A stretch of DNA of 64,000 nt from JACCXG01 sp963785755 (GTDB lineage: Bacteria; Acidobacteriota; Vicinamibacteria; Vicinamibacterales; 2-12-FULL-66-21). The notes beneath the pieces are model-generated. The model searched no databases, had not been told where the DNA came from, and worked only from the letters and a program-made list of their open reading frames with translations. The stretch spans positions 248,001 through 312,000 of the forward strand of contig CAWAXG010000075.1 in NCBI GenBank assembly GCA_963785755.1, read 5' to 3'. A program made the translations under genes and the position numbers. This document shows, piece by piece, positions 63,926 to 64,000 of the stretch (positions are counted from its first letter, which is position 1; each line of letters opens with the position of its first letter).

Positions 63926-64000
63926 ATGGCGAAAACGTATCGACCGTATGTGCCCGAGCAGGATCTGCTGGTGCCGCCGAGCCTGCGCGACTGGTTGCCC
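63926..64000 (+). CDS. IS1182-type transposase, N-terminus only (cut by window end)
   Basis: 25 codons from ATG 63926: MAKTYRPYVPEQDLLVPPSL-RDWLP, the characteristic start of IS1182/IS5-like DDE transposases (YRPYxPxQxxLxPPSLxDWLPxDHLA). The remainder lies outside the window. The left end of the insertion sequence should be within about 80 bases upstream, next to the recombinase remnant. Confidence 0.85.
   Translation, partial: MAKTYRPYVPEQDLLVPPSLRDWLP

Overview
The window is about 64 kb of high-GC bacterial chromosome. I infer Acidobacteriota, probably the Vicinamibacteria lineage. The basis is the mix of gene families: PQQ dehydrogenase and c-type cytochromes with Gly/Arg-rich linkers, DUF1080 and PVC-style propeller-cytochrome proteins, a tetraether-synthase-like radical SAM enzyme, many sigma-54 activators and a Tad pilus locus. 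No rRNA or tRNA gene and no CRISPR array is visible.

Layout. 1-6.1 kb (minus): a Tad/Flp pilus operon, read from two PilZ-domain proteins through two Flp pilins, a prepilin peptidase, a TadE-like pseudopilin, CpaB, the CpaC secretin and a TadG-like protein running off the left edge. Three of these genes carry several single-base frameshifts although the protein sequence is otherwise well kept, so I suspect sequence error more than decay. 6.5-8.4 kb: a DUF362 protein and an alpha-alpha toroid protein. 8.8-10 kb: a TonB-like protein. 10.4-17 kb (plus): a sigma-54 activator behind its own apparent -24/-12 promoter, then a processive glycosyltransferase, a TPR plus beta-barrel exporter, a nucleotide-sugar epimerase and a DUF192 protein. 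This looks like a synthase-dependent polysaccharide export module. 17-33.7 kb: exported sugar and redox metabolism (TIM-barrel isomerase, polysaccharide deacetylase, diheme cytochrome, PQQ dehydrogenase, diheme peroxidase-like protein, propeller-cytochrome fusion, DUF1080 hydrolase), plus a flavoprotein and an osmolyte/ergothioneine-type ABC importer. 33.8-37.6 kb: a tetraether-synthase-like radical SAM protein and the MsrPQ methionine sulfoxide repair pair.

37.7-57 kb (mostly plus): a histidine-kinase-like protein, two sigma-54 activators and a degenerate GGDEF-like protein lead into a Wzx/Wzy-type exopolysaccharide operon (export lipoprotein-like protein, chain-length regulator, tyrosine kinase, initiating sugar transferase, flippase, PEP-CTERM-locus-type ATPase, UDP-sugar dehydrogenase, two GT2 enzymes, ligase/polymerase, beta-helix protein). 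No exosortase is seen. 57-64 kb: a degraded region with truncated or frameshifted glycosyltransferase-like membrane proteins, a cut transposase, a serine-recombinase remnant, a possible capsid fragment and the start of an IS1182-type transposase.

The most unusual non-coding signal is a set of intergenic elements at 18.4, 22.8, 24.0 and 30.2 kb. They are built from 7-base tandem units and nested inverted repeats, and three of them share a common core motif.
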